A DNA stretch of 64,000 bases from Bacillus atrophaeus (GCF_001584335.1 NZ_LSBB01000017.1:56082-120081); one strand, 5' to 3'. Shown: positions 1 through 9,529, counted from the stretch's first letter. Made by a program: numbers and translations. Notes: generated by a model from the sequence alone, not told the origin.

Positions 1-638
1 TTGGGGCGAATGGAATCGTCGGGGGCGGCTTTACGCTTGCATGCGGATCTGCGCTGACAGCTAAATACAAAAATACCAATAATGTAAGCGTTTGCTTTTT
101 CGGAGACGGCGCGAACAATCAGGGCACATTCCATGAAGGACTGAACCTTGCCGCGGTTTGGAATCTTCCCGTTATATTCGTTGCTGAAAATAACGGCTAT
201 GGAGAAGCGACGCCGTTTTCATATGCCTCAGCCTGTGATTCTATTGCAGACCGGGCGGCCGCTTATAACATGCCTGGTGTGACTGTGGACGGAAAAGATA
301 TTTTAGCAGTCTATCAGGCGGCGGAGGAGGCAGTTCGTCGGGCAAGAAATGGTGAAGGACCTTCTTTAATAGAATGTATAACGTACAGAAACTACGGCCA
401 TTTCGAGGGAGACGCCCAAACCTATAAAACCAAAGAAGAAAAAGCGGAGCATCTTGAAAAAAGGGACGCTATTAAAGGTTTTAAAAACTATTTATTACAA
501 GAGCAAACAGACGAGAATAAGCTGTCCGAGATAGAAAAACATGTGGCACATTCAATAAAAAAAGCAGTTGAATTCAGTGAGGAAAGTGCTTATCCGGGTG
601 AGTCTGAGCTGCTGACAGACGTATATGTATCTTATTAA
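1..638 (+). CDS. acoA: Acetoin dehydrogenase E1 alpha subunit, 3' part only
   Basis: This is the C-terminal 211 codons of the TPP-dependent E1 alpha subunit, which with AcoB cleaves acetoin to acetaldehyde and passes the two-carbon unit to AcoC. The reading frame is open from base 3; the 5' end lies outside the window. The thiamine-diphosphate motif is visible: GDG followed by ANNQGTFHEGLN and ending at AENN, as in branched-chain/pyruvate dehydrogenase E1 alpha proteins. It is followed 15 bases later by acoB and is the first visible gene of the aco operon. In B. subtilis this operon is transcribed from a sigma-54 promoter activated by AcoR; that promoter is outside the window. Identification is firm. 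Confidence 0.95.
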   Translation, partial: GANGIVGGGFTLACGSALTAKYKNTNNVSVCFFGDGANNQGTFHEGLNLAAVWNLPVIFVAENNGYGEATPFSYASACDSIADRAAAYNMPGVTVDGKDILAVYQAAEEAVRRARNGEGPSLIECITYRNYGHFEGDAQTYKTKEEKAEHLEKRDAIKGFKNYLLQEQTDENKLSEIEKHVAHSIKKAVEFSEESAYPGESELLTDVYVSY

Positions 639-653
639 AAGGGAGGAATTTAA

Positions 654-1682
654 ATGGCGAGAATAGTGAGCATGTCAGACGCGATCAATGAGGCCATGAA
701 GCTTGCGATGAGAAATGACGAAAACGTACTGTTAATCGGCGAGGATGTGGCTGGGGGCGCAGATGTGGATCATCTTCAAGATGATGAAGCATGGGGCGGC
801 GTTTTAGGTGTCACCAAAGGACTTGTTCAGGAGTTCGGCCGCAGCAGAGTGCTCGACACGCCAATTTCAGAAGCGGGGTATATGGGTGCGGCCATGGCGG
901 CGGCTTCAACAGGTCTCAGACCGATTGCCGAGCTGATGTTCAATGATTTTATCGGCACATGCTTTGATCAGGTCATTAACCAAGGAGCCAAATTCCGTTA
1001 TATGTTCGGCGGAAAAGCGCAGGTGCCGATCACTGTCCGCACCACATATGGAGCTGGATTCAGGGCGGCCGCCCAGCATTCACAGGCGCTCTACGGCCTT
1101 TTTACAAGCATACCCGGTCTGAAAACCGTTGTGCCGTCCAATCCTTATGATGCCAAAGGCCTTCTGCTTTCAGCCATTGAAGACAATGATCCGGTTTTCT
1201 TTTTCGAGGACAAAACATCGTACAACATGAAAGGCGAAGTGCCTGAGGAGTATTACACGATACCGCTTGGAAAGGCGGACATTAAGCGGCAGGGAACGGA
1301 CGTGACGCTGTTTGCGGTTGGGAAGCAGGTGAATACAGCCCTTGAAGCGGCAGAGCAATTATCGGTCAAAGGAATTGAAGCGGAGGTTCTCGACCCGCGC
1401 AGTCTGTCTCCTCTTGACGAAGAAGCTATTCTGGTTTCTCTGGAGAAAACGAACAGGCTGATCATTATAGATGAAGCGAATCCCAGATGCAGCATCGCCA
1501 CAGATATTGCGGCGTTTGTCGCTGACCAGGGGTTTGATTTGCTGGACGCACCGATAAAAAGAATCACTGCGCCGCACACACCTGTGCCGTTTTCACCGGT
1601 GTTGGAGGATATCTATTTACCGACACCTGACAATATTGTAAACGTAACGTTAGAGCTGCTGGGTGAACCGCTGGCGAATTAA
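654..1682 (+). CDS. acoB: Acetoin dehydrogenase E1 beta subunit
   Basis: A 342-residue E1 beta subunit of the acetoin dehydrogenase complex. It pairs with AcoA to form the TPP-dependent heterotetramer. The sequence shows the usual transketolase-like order: an N-terminal pyrimidine-binding region (GEDVAGGADV near residue 30, DTPISEAGYMGAAMAAA near 70), the TYGAGFRAAAQHSQALYG stretch, and a C-terminal transketolase domain (EVLDPRSLSPLDEEAI). A GGGAGG-like ribosome site lies just upstream, and length is normal for the family. It sits between acoA and acoC in a tightly spaced operon; acoC starts 16 bases after its stop. Confidence 0.95.
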   Translation: MARIVSMSDAINEAMKLAMRNDENVLLIGEDVAGGADVDHLQDDEAWGGVLGVTKGLVQEFGRSRVLDTPISEAGYMGAAMAAASTGLRPIAELMFNDFIGTCFDQVINQGAKFRYMFGGKAQVPITVRTTYGAGFRAAAQHSQALYGLFTSIPGLKTVVPSNPYDAKGLLLSAIEDNDPVFFFEDKTSYNMKGEVPEEYYTIPLGKADIKRQGTDVTLFAVGKQVNTALEAAEQLSVKGIEAEVLDPRSLSPLDEEAILVSLEKTNRLIIIDEANPRCSIATDIAAFVADQGFDLLDAPIKRITAPHTPVPFSPVLEDIYLPTPDNIVNVTLELLGEPLAN

Positions 1683-1698
1683 GAGGGGGGAGAAACGA

Positions 1699-2901
1699 AT
1701 GGCTGTAAAAGTGGTGATGCCGAAATTGGGAATGGCAATGAAAGAGGGAGAGGTATCCGTCTGGAATAAACAAGTCGGCGATGCTGTCGAAAAAGGTGAA
1801 AGCATCGCAAGCATCAATTCGGAAAAAATTGAAATGGAAATCGAAGCGCCTGAAAACGGCACTCTGCTAGATATCAAAGTCAAAGAAGGAGAGGGCGTTC
1901 CGCCGGGGACTGCGATTTGTTATATCGGTGAAGAGGGGGAGGCACTTCGGGAGAGTGAAAATGAAAAGCCTAAAAAGGAAGAGCAAAGTCCGCCGCAGAA
2001 AACAGAAAATAAAATCACCCGAGGCATTAAACAGGCGGCGAAAAGCAGAGTGAAAATCTCTCCTGTTGCACGAAAAATCGCTGAGAAAGCCGGTATACCG
2101 ATCGAAACGCTCGAAGGAACGGGACCCGGAGGCAGAATTGTCAAAGAAGATGTGTTAACGGCGCTTTCGGCGACATCCGAGCAAAAACCGGATGAAGCCG
2201 TCCATGAAGAAAAAGAACAAAAGCAGACAATGACACCGATGAGAAAGGTTATTGCCGAAAGAATGCACGCCAGCCTGCAAAACAGCGCCCAGCTGACGAT
2301 CACGATGAAAGCAGATCTAACGGACCTGCTCAGCCTGCAAAAGCAGCTTGCGTCCGCTGCCAAAGAACGCTTCGGCACTAAGCTGACAATCACGCATTTT
2401 GTATCAAGGGCGGCGGTGCTTGCATTACAGCAGCACCCGCAGCTAAACAGTGCCTATCAAGACGAACGGATCATCACATATTCTCATGTTCACCTCGGAA
2501 TGGCGGTCTCCCTTGACCGCGGTTTGGTCGTTCCGGTCATTCGCCATGCTGAAAAGCTCTCGCTCATTGAGCTTGCCAAGCAAGTTTCAGAAAGCGCAGA
2601 AAAAGCCCGTCAAGGGAATATGGCAAGCGATAATCTGCAAGGTTCAACTTTCTCAATAACCAATCTGGGCGCCTATGGAATCGAGCATTTTACACCGATT
2701 CTAAATCCGCCGGAGACAGGGATTTTAGGTATAGGCGCAAGCTATGACACACCTGTTTACAAAGGAGAGGAGCTTGTCAGAAGCACCATTCTGCCGCTCA
2801 GCCTCACCTTTGACCACAGAACCTGTGACGGGGCCCCGGCAGCAGCATTTCTGAAAACGGTCAAAGAATATCTCGAGGAACCAGCCGGATTGATTTTATA
2901 A
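1699..2901 (+). CDS. acoC: Acetoin dehydrogenase E2, dihydrolipoamide acetyltransferase
   Basis: A 400-residue E2 core protein that transfers the acetyl group from E1 to CoA. Domains in order are an N-terminal lipoyl domain with the lipoyl lysine in NSEKIEMEIEAP (Lys43), a charged linker, a peripheral subunit-binding domain (SPVARKIAEKAGIPIETLEGTG, around residue 115-150), and the catalytic acyltransferase domain ending in the active-site motif DHRTCDG. An in-frame ATG-less extension to 1663 exists, but the ATG at 1699 follows a strong GGGGGGAG ribosome site and begins directly with the lipoyl domain, so it is preferred. It is the third gene of the aco operon. Confidence 0.95.
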   Translation: MAVKVVMPKLGMAMKEGEVSVWNKQVGDAVEKGESIASINSEKIEMEIEAPENGTLLDIKVKEGEGVPPGTAICYIGEEGEALRESENEKPKKEEQSPPQKTENKITRGIKQAAKSRVKISPVARKIAEKAGIPIETLEGTGPGGRIVKEDVLTALSATSEQKPDEAVHEEKEQKQTMTPMRKVIAERMHASLQNSAQLTITMKADLTDLLSLQKQLASAAKERFGTKLTITHFVSRAAVLALQQHPQLNSAYQDERIITYSHVHLGMAVSLDRGLVVPVIRHAEKLSLIELAKQVSESAEKARQGNMASDNLQGSTFSITNLGAYGIEHFTPILNPPETGILGIGASYDTPVYKGEELVRSTILPLSLTFDHRTCDGAPAAAFLKTVKEYLEEPAGLIL

Positions 2902-2919
2902 AGAAAGCAGGTGAATATG

Positions 2920-4299
2920 ATGACACTGGCCATTATTGGCGGCGGCCCGGCGGGTTATGCAGCCGCCGTATCCGCGGCTCAGCAAGGCAGGCAGGTGATT
3001 CTCATTGAGCAAGGACAGCTTGGCGGAACCTGCCTCAATGAAGGCTGCATTCCGACAAAATCGCTGCTCGAAAGCGCGAATGTACTCGACAAAATCAAGC
3101 ATGCCGAAACCTTCGGGATTACACTACCCCATGGCAAGATCACTATTAACTGGGGAAACATGCAGAGCCGCAAACAGCAGGTCGCCGATCAGCTTGTACA
3201 GGGTGTGCAATTTCTGATGAAGAAAAATAAAATAAAGACAATTCAAGGTACGGCTTCGTTTCTTTCGGACCGTAAGCTCTCCATCCATCGGGAGGACGGG
3301 CGGAAGGAAATCGCAGAGGCCGAGCATGTGTTAATTGCTTCGGGATCTGAACCGGCCTCGCTTCCGTTTGCTCCGTTTGACGGCGAATGGGTGATTAACA
3401 GCAAAGACGCATTGACGCTTCCTGACATCCCAGACTCTCTCATGATTATTGGGGGCGGTGTTATCGGCTGTGAGTTTGCCGGACTGTTCGGCAGACTGGG
3501 AACGAAAGTCACCATCATTGAGGCCGCTGATCAGCTCATCCCGGCAGAAGACGCTGATATTGCCCGGCTGTTTCAAGAAAAACTCGAGGAAGAAGGCGTG
3601 GAGATTCACACCTCATCCTCTTTACAGCGGGTCGATAAAGCAGCTAAAACCGTCATATATAAAAGCGGCGGGCGGGAAGCCGAAGCGCATGCAGATTATG
3701 TATTGATTGCAATCGGCAGAAAACCCCGTATCTCTGGACTGGAGCTGGAGCAAGCCGGAATCAGCTTTTCCTCAAGCGGAATTCACGTGAATGAACATAT
3801 GCAGACGAATATTCCTCATATCTATGCCTGCGGAGACGCAGCAGGCGGAATTCAGCTGGCGCATGCCGCGTTTCACGAAGGGGTGATCGCCGCTTCACAC
3901 GCGTCGGGGCGCGATGTCAAAGTCAACGAGAGAGCGGTGCCGCGCTGTATCTATACCTCTCCGGAAATCGCCTGCATCGGAATGACAGAAAAACAGGCGA
4001 GACGCGAATACGGCCATGTGCAAATCGGCGAATTTCCTTTTTCAGCGAATGGAAAGGCTCTCATTAAGAATCAATACAGCGGTAAAATTAAGATTATAAC
4101 CGAACCGGAATTCGGAGAAATCATCGGTGTTTCCATGATCGGCCCGGATGTCACAGAACTGATCGGCCAGGCGGCAGCCATGATAAACGGAGAGATGACA
4201 GTTGATATGACAGAGCATTTTATCGCCGCGCATCCGACACTCTCGGAAACCCTTCAGGAAGCTCTGCTAAGCACGATCGGACTTGCGGTGCATGCATAA
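2920..4299 (+). CDS. acoL: Acetoin dehydrogenase E3, dihydrolipoamide dehydrogenase
   Basis: A 459-residue FAD-dependent pyridine nucleotide-disulfide oxidoreductase that reoxidises the lipoyl arm of AcoC. The N-terminal FAD motif is GGGPAG; the redox disulfide is in GGTCLNEGCIP (Cys38 and Cys43); the NAD motif is IIGGGVIGCEFAG; the second FAD motif is YACGDAAGG; and the catalytic His-Glu pair is in HAHPTLSE-type context near the C-terminus (FIAAHPTLSETLQEA). ATG at 2920 or 2917 are both possible, and a GTG at 2911 is less likely. It closes the aco structural operon and is followed by a strong hairpin terminator. Confidence 0.95.
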   Translation: MTLAIIGGGPAGYAAAVSAAQQGRQVILIEQGQLGGTCLNEGCIPTKSLLESANVLDKIKHAETFGITLPHGKITINWGNMQSRKQQVADQLVQGVQFLMKKNKIKTIQGTASFLSDRKLSIHREDGRKEIAEAEHVLIASGSEPASLPFAPFDGEWVINSKDALTLPDIPDSLMIIGGGVIGCEFAGLFGRLGTKVTIIEAADQLIPAEDADIARLFQEKLEEEGVEIHTSSSLQRVDKAAKTVIYKSGGREAEAHADYVLIAIGRKPRISGLELEQAGISFSSSGIHVNEHMQTNIPHIYACGDAAGGIQLAHAAFHEGVIAASHASGRDVKVNERAVPRCIYTSPEIACIGMTEKQARREYGHVQIGEFPFSANGKALIKNQYSGKIKIITEPEFGEIIGVSMIGPDVTELIGQAAAMINGEMTVDMTEHFIAAHPTLSETLQEALLSTIGLAVHA

Positions 4300-4310
4300 G
4301 TAATACTGAT

Positions 4311-4340
4311 AAAACCTTCTGACAAAGTCAGAAGGTTTTT
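4311..4340 (+). terminator. Terminator after acoL
   Basis: A perfect 13-base inverted repeat (AAAACCTTCTGAC with GTCAGAAGGTTTT) around a three-base loop is followed by a T run. It ends the acoABCL transcript before the separate acoR promoter. Confidence 0.85.
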
Positions 4341-4344
4341 AATA

Positions 4345-4373
4345 TTGAAAGCGCTTTATTTTTCCCCTACAAT
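4345..4373 (+). promoter_or_regulatory. acoR promoter overlapped by a cre site
   Basis: A sigma-A promoter with TTGAAA (4345-4350), a 17-base spacer and TACAAT (4368-4373). The palindrome TGAAAGCGCTTTAT (4346-4359) fits the CcpA cre consensus and overlaps the -35 box, so CcpA bound there would block RNA polymerase. Catabolite repression of acoR through CcpA is known in B. subtilis; the match here is read directly from sequence. Confidence 0.8.
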
Positions 4374-4415
4374 AAATGAAAAGGGCATTTTTCAAAAGGG
4401 AGGAGCGAACAAAGA

Positions 4416-6227
4416 ATGAATTCGATCCCGAATGATCTGCAGGTTTGGAAGCGCTTTGTGAAAGAGGGAGTGCTTGATGAAGCCCGTCTCAGTAAACGGA
4501 TTGCCGAATCATGGCACCGCTGCAAAAAGGCCGAGGTGAACCCTTATCAGAATAAAGGCCCCGCGGTGTTAGAGAAAAAGAAGCTCAGCGATCAGGCGGA
4601 AAAACATTCGCTATTCTTAAAGACCGCTATTCCATATTTAGAAAAACTCCGGCCTTTTTTAAAAGACATGGAAATGATGGGGCTTCTGATTGATGCAGAC
4701 GGCGTTGTGCTGTCCTTGGAGGGCCACCGCCGCACACTGCATGAAGCACGGCAAATTAACTTTAGCAAAGGGGCGTGCTGGACGGAGCAGGCTGTCGGCA
4801 CAAACGCGATTGGCACTGCACTTCAAATCAGCGAACCTGTGGCAATTCAAGGGACAGAACATTATTCGCTCGCTTCCCATAATTGGAGCTGTTCAGCCGC
4901 TCCCATCCGTTATGAGGACGGCCGCCTAGCCGGGATTATTGACATTTCGTGCCCGGCTCCCCGCGCTCAGCCATTTATGCTTGGGATCGCTACAGCCATC
5001 GCATACGCTGCGGAACGGGAATTGGCTGCCCAAAATCGCTTAGCAGAGCTGGAGCTGCTCAGCCATTTTTCCGGTATGGAATCCTCCCATGTGCCGGCCG
5101 TTCTTTGCAATGAGCAAAATAAAATTATCGCCGCCAGTGTGCCCGTCCGTCATGCCATAACAGAATGGTGCGGAATGGCGCTTGCCGAAATAGAAGATCA
5201 AGGTTTTAAGATAGAAAAAGCCGTCACCGTGCAAAAAGGATACATCTGTTTCTATTTATCTGAACGGAAGAAAAAGCCGGCTTTTTTGTTCAAGGGGGCT
5301 GCGGGAATAAGCGGAAAATTCCAATCCGTGCTCAAGGATCTCGAGCGCGTAGCAGCCGTCGATGCATCAGTTTGTCTGACAGGAGAAACAGGGACGGGAA
5401 AGGAAGTCGCCGCTCGTGCGCTGCATGAAAACAGTTCCCGCAAAAACGGACCGTTTATTGCCGTAAATTGCGGGGCCATACCCGCAGATCTCGTAGAAAG
5501 CGAGCTGTTTGGCTATGCTGAAGGAGCCTTTACGGGAGCGAAACGAAACGGTTATAAAGGGGTGTTTCAAAGAGCTGATAAAGGAACGATTTTTTTAGAT
5601 GAAATCGGTGAAATTTCCCATGCTATGCAAGTGGCGCTACTTCGGGTGCTCCAGGAGCGAAAAATCATGCCGGTAGGCGGAACAAAAGAAATCCCGATTG
5701 ATATCAGAGTTGTAACTGCCACACACTGTGACTTGCGTAAGCTTGTCGAAAGCGGGAAACTGCGGGAGGATTTGTTTTACCGTCTTCATGTGTTTCCGAT
5801 TCGGCTTCCTCCTTTACGAGAGCGACCCGAAGATATTCCCGCCCTCTTTGCCTGCTTTAAAGAAAAAAACAAGTGGAATGCAGAGCTTCCCCAAGAATTT
5901 CTGGAAACCTTGAAAGTGATGGAGTGGCCCGGAAATATCCGCGAGCTGTTTAATGTATTTGAACGTCTTTCGATCATCTTTCCGGACGGCCGATTGAAAA
6001 GCCGCTCGCTCCCATCATTGCTTCAAGCGGCAGGACTCCCGACAAATCACGAGCGGGCAGAGAAGGACAGCGCCGCTTCACTTACACTCCGTGAACATAT
6101 CCAAAAAAACATTATCATCAGCGCTTTGGAATCTACAAATGGAAACGTATCAAAAGCTGCTGAGATGACAGGCATTCCGCGCAGCACATTTTATAAACGG
6201 CTTAAGAAATTCAAGGTGTCGCCATAG
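4416..6227 (+). CDS. acoR: Sigma-54-dependent activator of the acetoin operon
   Basis: A 603-residue bacterial enhancer-binding protein. The N-terminal half carries a GAF-type sensor region (about residues 60-200, with [15 protein letters not shown]). The AAA+ domain has Walker A GETGTGKE, the sigma-54 contact loop GAFTGA, Walker B-type IFLDEIGE, and the arginine region [13 protein letters not shown]. The C-terminus has a Fis-type helix-turn-helix ([22 protein letters not shown]). It activates aco transcription with SigL in B. subtilis. A good AAGGGAGGAG ribosome site precedes the ATG. It has its own promoter and is likely under glucose control through the cre site described upstream. Confidence 0.95.
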   Translation: MNSIPNDLQVWKRFVKEGVLDEARLSKRIAESWHRCKKAEVNPYQNKGPAVLEKKKLSDQAEKHSLFLKTAIPYLEKLRPFLKDMEMMGLLIDADGVVLSLEGHRRTLHEARQINFSKGACWTEQAVGTNAIGTALQISEPVAIQGTEHYSLASHNWSCSAAPIRYEDGRLAGIIDISCPAPRAQPFMLGIATAIAYAAERELAAQNRLAELELLSHFSGMESSHVPAVLCNEQNKIIAASVPVRHAITEWCGMALAEIEDQGFKIEKAVTVQKGYICFYLSERKKKPAFLFKGAAGISGKFQSVLKDLERVAAVDASVCLTGETGTGKEVAARALHENSSRKNGPFIAVNCGAIPADLVESELFGYAEGAFTGAKRNGYKGVFQRADKGTIFLDEIGEISHAMQVALLRVLQERKIMPVGGTKEIPIDIRVVTATHCDLRKLVESGKLREDLFYRLHVFPIRLPPLRERPEDIPALFACFKEKNKWNAELPQEFLETLKVMEWPGNIRELFNVFERLSIIFPDGRLKSRSLPSLLQAAGLPTNHERAEKDSAASLTLREHIQKNIIISALESTNGNVSKAAEMTGIPRSTFYKRLKKFKVSP

Positions 6228-6285
6228 AATATTTTCATGTGTTCAAGGAAACGTTACCTTTATATTGAAAAAGGAGGCTGGAACA

Positions 6286-6465
6286 TTGGACACACAGCGA
6301 GCAATAGAAATTGCTGAGTCCGCCGAAATGGCGAATGTCACATATAATGGAGTTCCGATCTATATTCAGCATGTAGACGAAGACCACGGAATGGCGAGAA
6401 TCTTTCCGCTGGATGAGCCCCAGAAGGAACACGAGGTTTTGTTAACCAATTTAAAAGAACATTAA
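6286..6465 (+). CDS. sspH: Small acid-soluble spore protein H, TTG start
   Basis: A 59-residue minor small acid-soluble spore protein of the SspH family, recognised from RAIEIAESAEMANVTYNGVPIYIQHVDE and the LTNLKEH end. The family length of 59 residues is obtained only with a TTG start at 6286, which lies nine bases after a strong AAAGGAGG ribosome site; an upstream TTG at 6265 would overlap that site and is rejected. Such proteins are made in the developing spore under sigma-G. I could not find a convincing sigma-G promoter by eye. A strong terminator follows. Confidence 0.9.
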   Translation: MDTQRAIEIAESAEMANVTYNGVPIYIQHVDEDHGMARIFPLDEPQKEHEVLLTNLKEH

Positions 6466-6477
6466 TTGTCAGACTGC

Positions 6478-6515
6478 AAAAACCGGTCCTGCTAATACTA
6501 GCAGACCGGTTTTTG
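6478..6515. terminator. Bidirectional terminator between sspH and the YnfA-type gene
   Basis: Two stacked stems (AAAAACCGGT/ACCGGTTTTT and CTGCT/AGCAG) with a six-base loop and A/T tracts on both sides, so it can stop transcripts from both directions. It lies between convergent genes. Confidence 0.85.
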
Positions 6516-6522
6516 TGAAAAA

Positions 6523-6849
6523 CTATCCTCTCGGAGCAAAAAGCATGACGCCGACTCCGAAGAGACAGATCAATGCCCCCGCCCAGTCATACAGATCAGG
6601 CGTTTTTCGATCAATAAGCCAGCCCCACAGCACGGCCAGCACGATAAATACGCCTCCGTAAGCGGCATATATACGGCCAAATGAAGGGAACGTCTGAAAC
6701 GTCGGAAGAACGCCGTAGACAATGAGAATCAGCGCCCCGGCAATCCCATACCCAACCGGTTTTGTCTCCCTAAGCCACAGCCAAATCAAATACCCGCCGC
6801 CAATCTCCGCTGCCCCTGCTGCGAGAAACAAAAGAATCGACAAAAGCAT
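6523..6849 (-). CDS. yfjF: YnfA-family (UPF0060) small membrane protein
   Basis: A 108-residue protein with four predicted membrane helices and the YnfA/UPF0060 family signatures GGGYLIWLWLRE, GRIYAAYGGVFI and DLYDWAGA near the C-terminus. The family resembles small multidrug resistance transporters, but its physiological role is not established. An in-frame GTG at 6858 overlaps the ribosome site AGGAGTG; the ATG at 6849, five bases after that site, gives the usual family length of 108. The gene is convergent with sspH and shares its bidirectional terminator. Position matches B. subtilis yfjF. Confidence 0.85.
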   Translation of the reverse strand: MLLSILLFLAAGAAEIGGGYLIWLWLRETKPVGYGIAGALILIVYGVLPTFQTFPSFGRIYAAYGGVFIVLAVLWGWLIDRKTPDLYDWAGALICLFGVGVMLFAPRG

Positions 6850-6932
6850 TTGCAGCACTCCTAGTTACCAGTGATCGTTATTTCTCTTATTATATAGTAA
6901 CAAGCAGTTATGAGGAGGGGCGATTGAAGAAA

Positions 6933-7490
6933 TCACAGTTTCGGGTTATTTTCAAATTCTTTTAAATACACATTTCTCTGGACTTCAGTAAACTGGCTGA
7001 TCCAATTGGTTTGCGCTTCATTATTCATATGGGGCAGTATGTATCGCTCAACGGCTTCGAAAAACAAAGGGTTAGGAATGATGTTCCAAGTAGGAATTTG
7101 AATCATCTTATTTTCAACTGTTTGAATCATGATATCTTCTAAAAAAATCCCTTTTACACTGGTCTTATGTCGATTCATTTCAATCTTCTTAATGTCTTTG
7201 AATTCTACGGTGTGTCTATCAGTAAATATTTCACCAGCTTCTCCTGTTTTCAATCGAAAGATCACATTTCCTCGCTTTGTAAATGCCGGAAACAAGATGA
7301 TAAATAGATATAAACAAAACAAACTGAATATCAATCCGGCAGGTATTGCTATCAAATAATATTTCGTCTGAAAGGTAATTCCCATATAAAAGAGCCATAA
7401 ACAAGCTAAGCCCATACCGCCAGAGGCGGCAAATGCCCAGATTCTAAAGAACATTCTGCTTCTGACTTCAATGATTTCACTATTTTTCAA
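6933..7490 (-). CDS. yfjD: Membrane protein of the yfjABCD block
   Basis: A 185-residue protein with two adjacent hydrophobic helices in the N-terminal third (residues about 14-35 and 40-70), followed by a soluble, beta-rich C-terminal domain. It has the look of a small membrane protein with a PH-like or DUF5381-like cytoplasmic domain, but I do not recognise a function. It starts at TTG (7490) after a good AAGGAGA ribosome site. It is the last gene of the minus-strand block that begins with the WXG100 gene yfjA, only 13 bases after yfjC, so it is probably co-transcribed. Possible jobs include anchoring, immunity or secretion support; this is inference from context. Confidence 0.75.
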   Translation of the reverse strand: MKNSEIIEVRSRMFFRIWAFAASGGMGLACLWLFYMGITFQTKYYLIAIPAGLIFSLFCLYLFIILFPAFTKRGNVIFRLKTGEAGEIFTDRHTVEFKDIKKIEMNRHKTSVKGIFLEDIMIQTVENKMIQIPTWNIIPNPLFFEAVERYILPHMNNEAQTNWISQFTEVQRNVYLKEFENNPKL

Positions 7491-7503
7491 TGGTCTTCTC
7501 CTT

Positions 7504-8295
7504 TTAAGAATTCAGGTTGATGTTCTTTTCAAAAATGATTTCTTTGACATCATTTTTATGAGCAGGCACGATAGAAAATTCATTTTGAGTGATGCCGGTT
7601 ACAAGCCATGTAAAGCGGTTGCCTGGAATAACAAATGCCATTTTTGCCACTTCCGGCGTGTTGTCTTTATCGTACAGAAGATGCATCATCGTATCCATTT
7701 TTCCTTTGCGCAAAGACAGATCCTGCACAAACTGAGATACGCCTTCTCGGTTACCATGCTTATCAAGGAATTCCATCATACGTGATTGGTTCTCGGAAAC
7801 GCCCTCAAGGAGCTGTTCAAATTCCTCAGATGTAAGTGTCAGGACCGGACCGCTCTGTTCTTCTGATTCTATTATATGTAAAAATTCGGATGTTTTTGCA
7901 TATAATTCTTCTTTGGAAGCGATTGTCATGATTCTATGTACTTGCTGCTCATGTATTACTTGATGAGAATAGATCCCTGATTTTGATACGTGACAGGAAA
8001 AGTTCAGCTCATTGCCGTTCTGCTCATCAAATTTTGACATTTTCACCGTATAGTCAGCATCATTTAACACATGAATAAACGGGCGATATTCTTCCTTCAG
8101 CCGATATTGATGATTGCGGTACTCCGCGACCTCTTTAGCTAAAAGCGAACGGCAGGCCGCTTCAAATAAAAATCCGAGCTGCTCATCTTCCATGTCAGGA
8201 AAGTAGTTTTGTTTCATTGCCATGCCTTGTTCAAAAAACCCTTCGCTATAAAAACAAAAAATAAGTTCTTCAATACTGATCCTAAGCTGGTTCAT
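7504..8295 (-). CDS. yfjC: Soluble protein of the yfjABCD block, possible chaperone-like partner
   Basis: A 263-residue protein without membrane segments or signal peptide. Its N-terminus (ISIEELIFCFYSEGFFEQG) and overall size recall the DUF5081/EspG-like proteins encoded next to WXG100 substrates, but this is a weak visual resemblance, not a demonstrated homology. The longer TTG start at 8313 would place codons over the GATAGGAGA ribosome site; ATG 8295 is six bases after it and is preferred. It begins 10 bases after the stop of yfjB. Context suggests it binds or escorts YfjA or YfjB. Confidence 0.7.
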   Translation of the reverse strand: MNQLRISIEELIFCFYSEGFFEQGMAMKQNYFPDMEDEQLGFLFEAACRSLLAKEVAEYRNHQYRLKEEYRPFIHVLNDADYTVKMSKFDEQNGNELNFSCHVSKSGIYSHQVIHEQQVHRIMTIASKEELYAKTSEFLHIIESEEQSGPVLTLTSEEFEQLLEGVSENQSRMMEFLDKHGNREGVSQFVQDLSLRKGKMDTMMHLLYDKDNTPEVAKMAFVIPGNRFTWLVTGITQNEFSIVPAHKNDVKEIIFEKNINLNS

Positions 8296-8305
8296 TATCA
8301 TTCTC

Positions 8306-9529
8306 CTATCCAAATGAAAGTTTGCCTCTGAGGAAATGGCTTGCGCCGTTTAACAGTGATCCTGCTGTTTCCTTTGCCTTGTCCACGCCTTTTTTCGCGC
8401 TGTCTATTCCTTTATGAATCGTTCGGTTGGCCGTCTCTATGCCGTCATTCACCAACTTCACGGCTTTTCCGGCTGTTTCCCAGCCTTTTCTCCCTGTATC
8501 AATGACTTTGTGAATGGGGTCTTTCAGTTTAACCGCCGCTTTTTCGGCAAAACCTGCCGTGAATTTGGCGATTTTTTCTCCGGCTACTCCTCCTACAAAT
8601 GAGCCGGCTGCGCCAAGCACAACTGTGCCTGCAGGACCCGCTAAGCTTCCAATTGCACCGCCGACTACAGCTCCGACAGTTGACCCGCCGGCAATAAATA
8701 CCGTATCATTTACAGCTTTTCCGACGGCTTTCGCATTTTCCCGCTTCAATACTTCCGGGTTGTTTTCGTATCTTGCATAATTATCGGCGATTTTTAAGCC
8801 CGCTCCGACTGTTTCGGTTGCTCCTGTTATGATGCCTGCCGTTATCATATTTCCTTTCGCAAATTTAAGGCCTGTTTTCCCGACATCTTTTAGTGTTGAG
8901 CGGACCCCGGCTTCGTCTGCTAATCCCTTTGTATAACTTCTTACACTGTTTGAGAAATTCACCGCATCCTGCGGAAAGAACTTCGTGAATTTTTTGTGGA
9001 CTAAATCTGCAAAGGGCTTGTTTGTCTTTTTATATAGATATTTCGGATTGAGAAGGACTCTGGCCGCTTTTTGATAACGAGAGCTATCGACAGTTCTGGA
9101 AATATCCAATAATAGCTTCGAGTGCTGGGCTGTATGCAAGCCGCTGCTTTGCTTTACAAATGTCGTCAGCCCTAATCCGTAATATTTTCCCTGAGTAATC
9201 ATGAGACCTGATAAGCTTGCCATCGTGCCATATTTGTCATATACGTTATAAAGCTTTCTTAAAATATCATCTTTCTCAACAAATTGATCACTGGTTTTTC
9301 TGATAAAGATCTCATGATCACTTAGTTTGCTGACGAGCGCGCTTCCCGAGCCCCATGCATCGCCGACACCTGAAAAACAGCTGCTGTACTGCGGATCGCA
9401 TTGTAAGATCAGCTGTGCCAGTTCGAGATGTAAGTCTTTATATTTGTTTTCCATATCCTTTAATTCTGTGACAAAATCATTTGCCAAATGTTCTAGCTTA
9501 TCGGGATCAACTGCAATTTTTCCTGACAT
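8306..9529 (-). CDS. yfjB: WXG/LXG-like secreted protein candidate with glycine-zipper segment
   Basis: A 407-residue protein with three visible parts. Residues 1-110 are helical with a central W-G motif (GDAWGSG, Trp59), as in WXG100/LXG-type N-terminal domains. Residues 280-320 form a glycine- and alanine-rich zipper (GGSTVGAVVGGAIGSLAG and a second copy), typical of membrane-inserting or pore-forming segments. Residues 330-407 are lysine-rich amphipathic helices with GID/TAKK-type repetition. No nuclease, protease or other enzymatic domain is recognised. It follows the WXG100 gene yfjA by 18 bases. A type VII secretion substrate with a membrane action is a reasonable hypothesis; a structural surface role is the alternative. 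Confidence 0.75.
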   Translation of the reverse strand: MSGKIAVDPDKLEHLANDFVTELKDMENKYKDLHLELAQLILQCDPQYSSCFSGVGDAWGSGSALVSKLSDHEIFIRKTSDQFVEKDDILRKLYNVYDKYGTMASLSGLMITQGKYYGLGLTTFVKQSSGLHTAQHSKLLLDISRTVDSSRYQKAARVLLNPKYLYKKTNKPFADLVHKKFTKFFPQDAVNFSNSVRSYTKGLADEAGVRSTLKDVGKTGLKFAKGNMITAGIITGATETVGAGLKIADNYARYENNPEVLKRENAKAVGKAVNDTVFIAGGSTVGAVVGGAIGSLAGPAGTVVLGAAGSFVGGVAGEKIAKFTAGFAEKAAVKLKDPIHKVIDTGRKGWETAGKAVKLVNDGIETANRTIHKGIDSAKKGVDKAKETAGSLLNGASHFLRGKLSFG

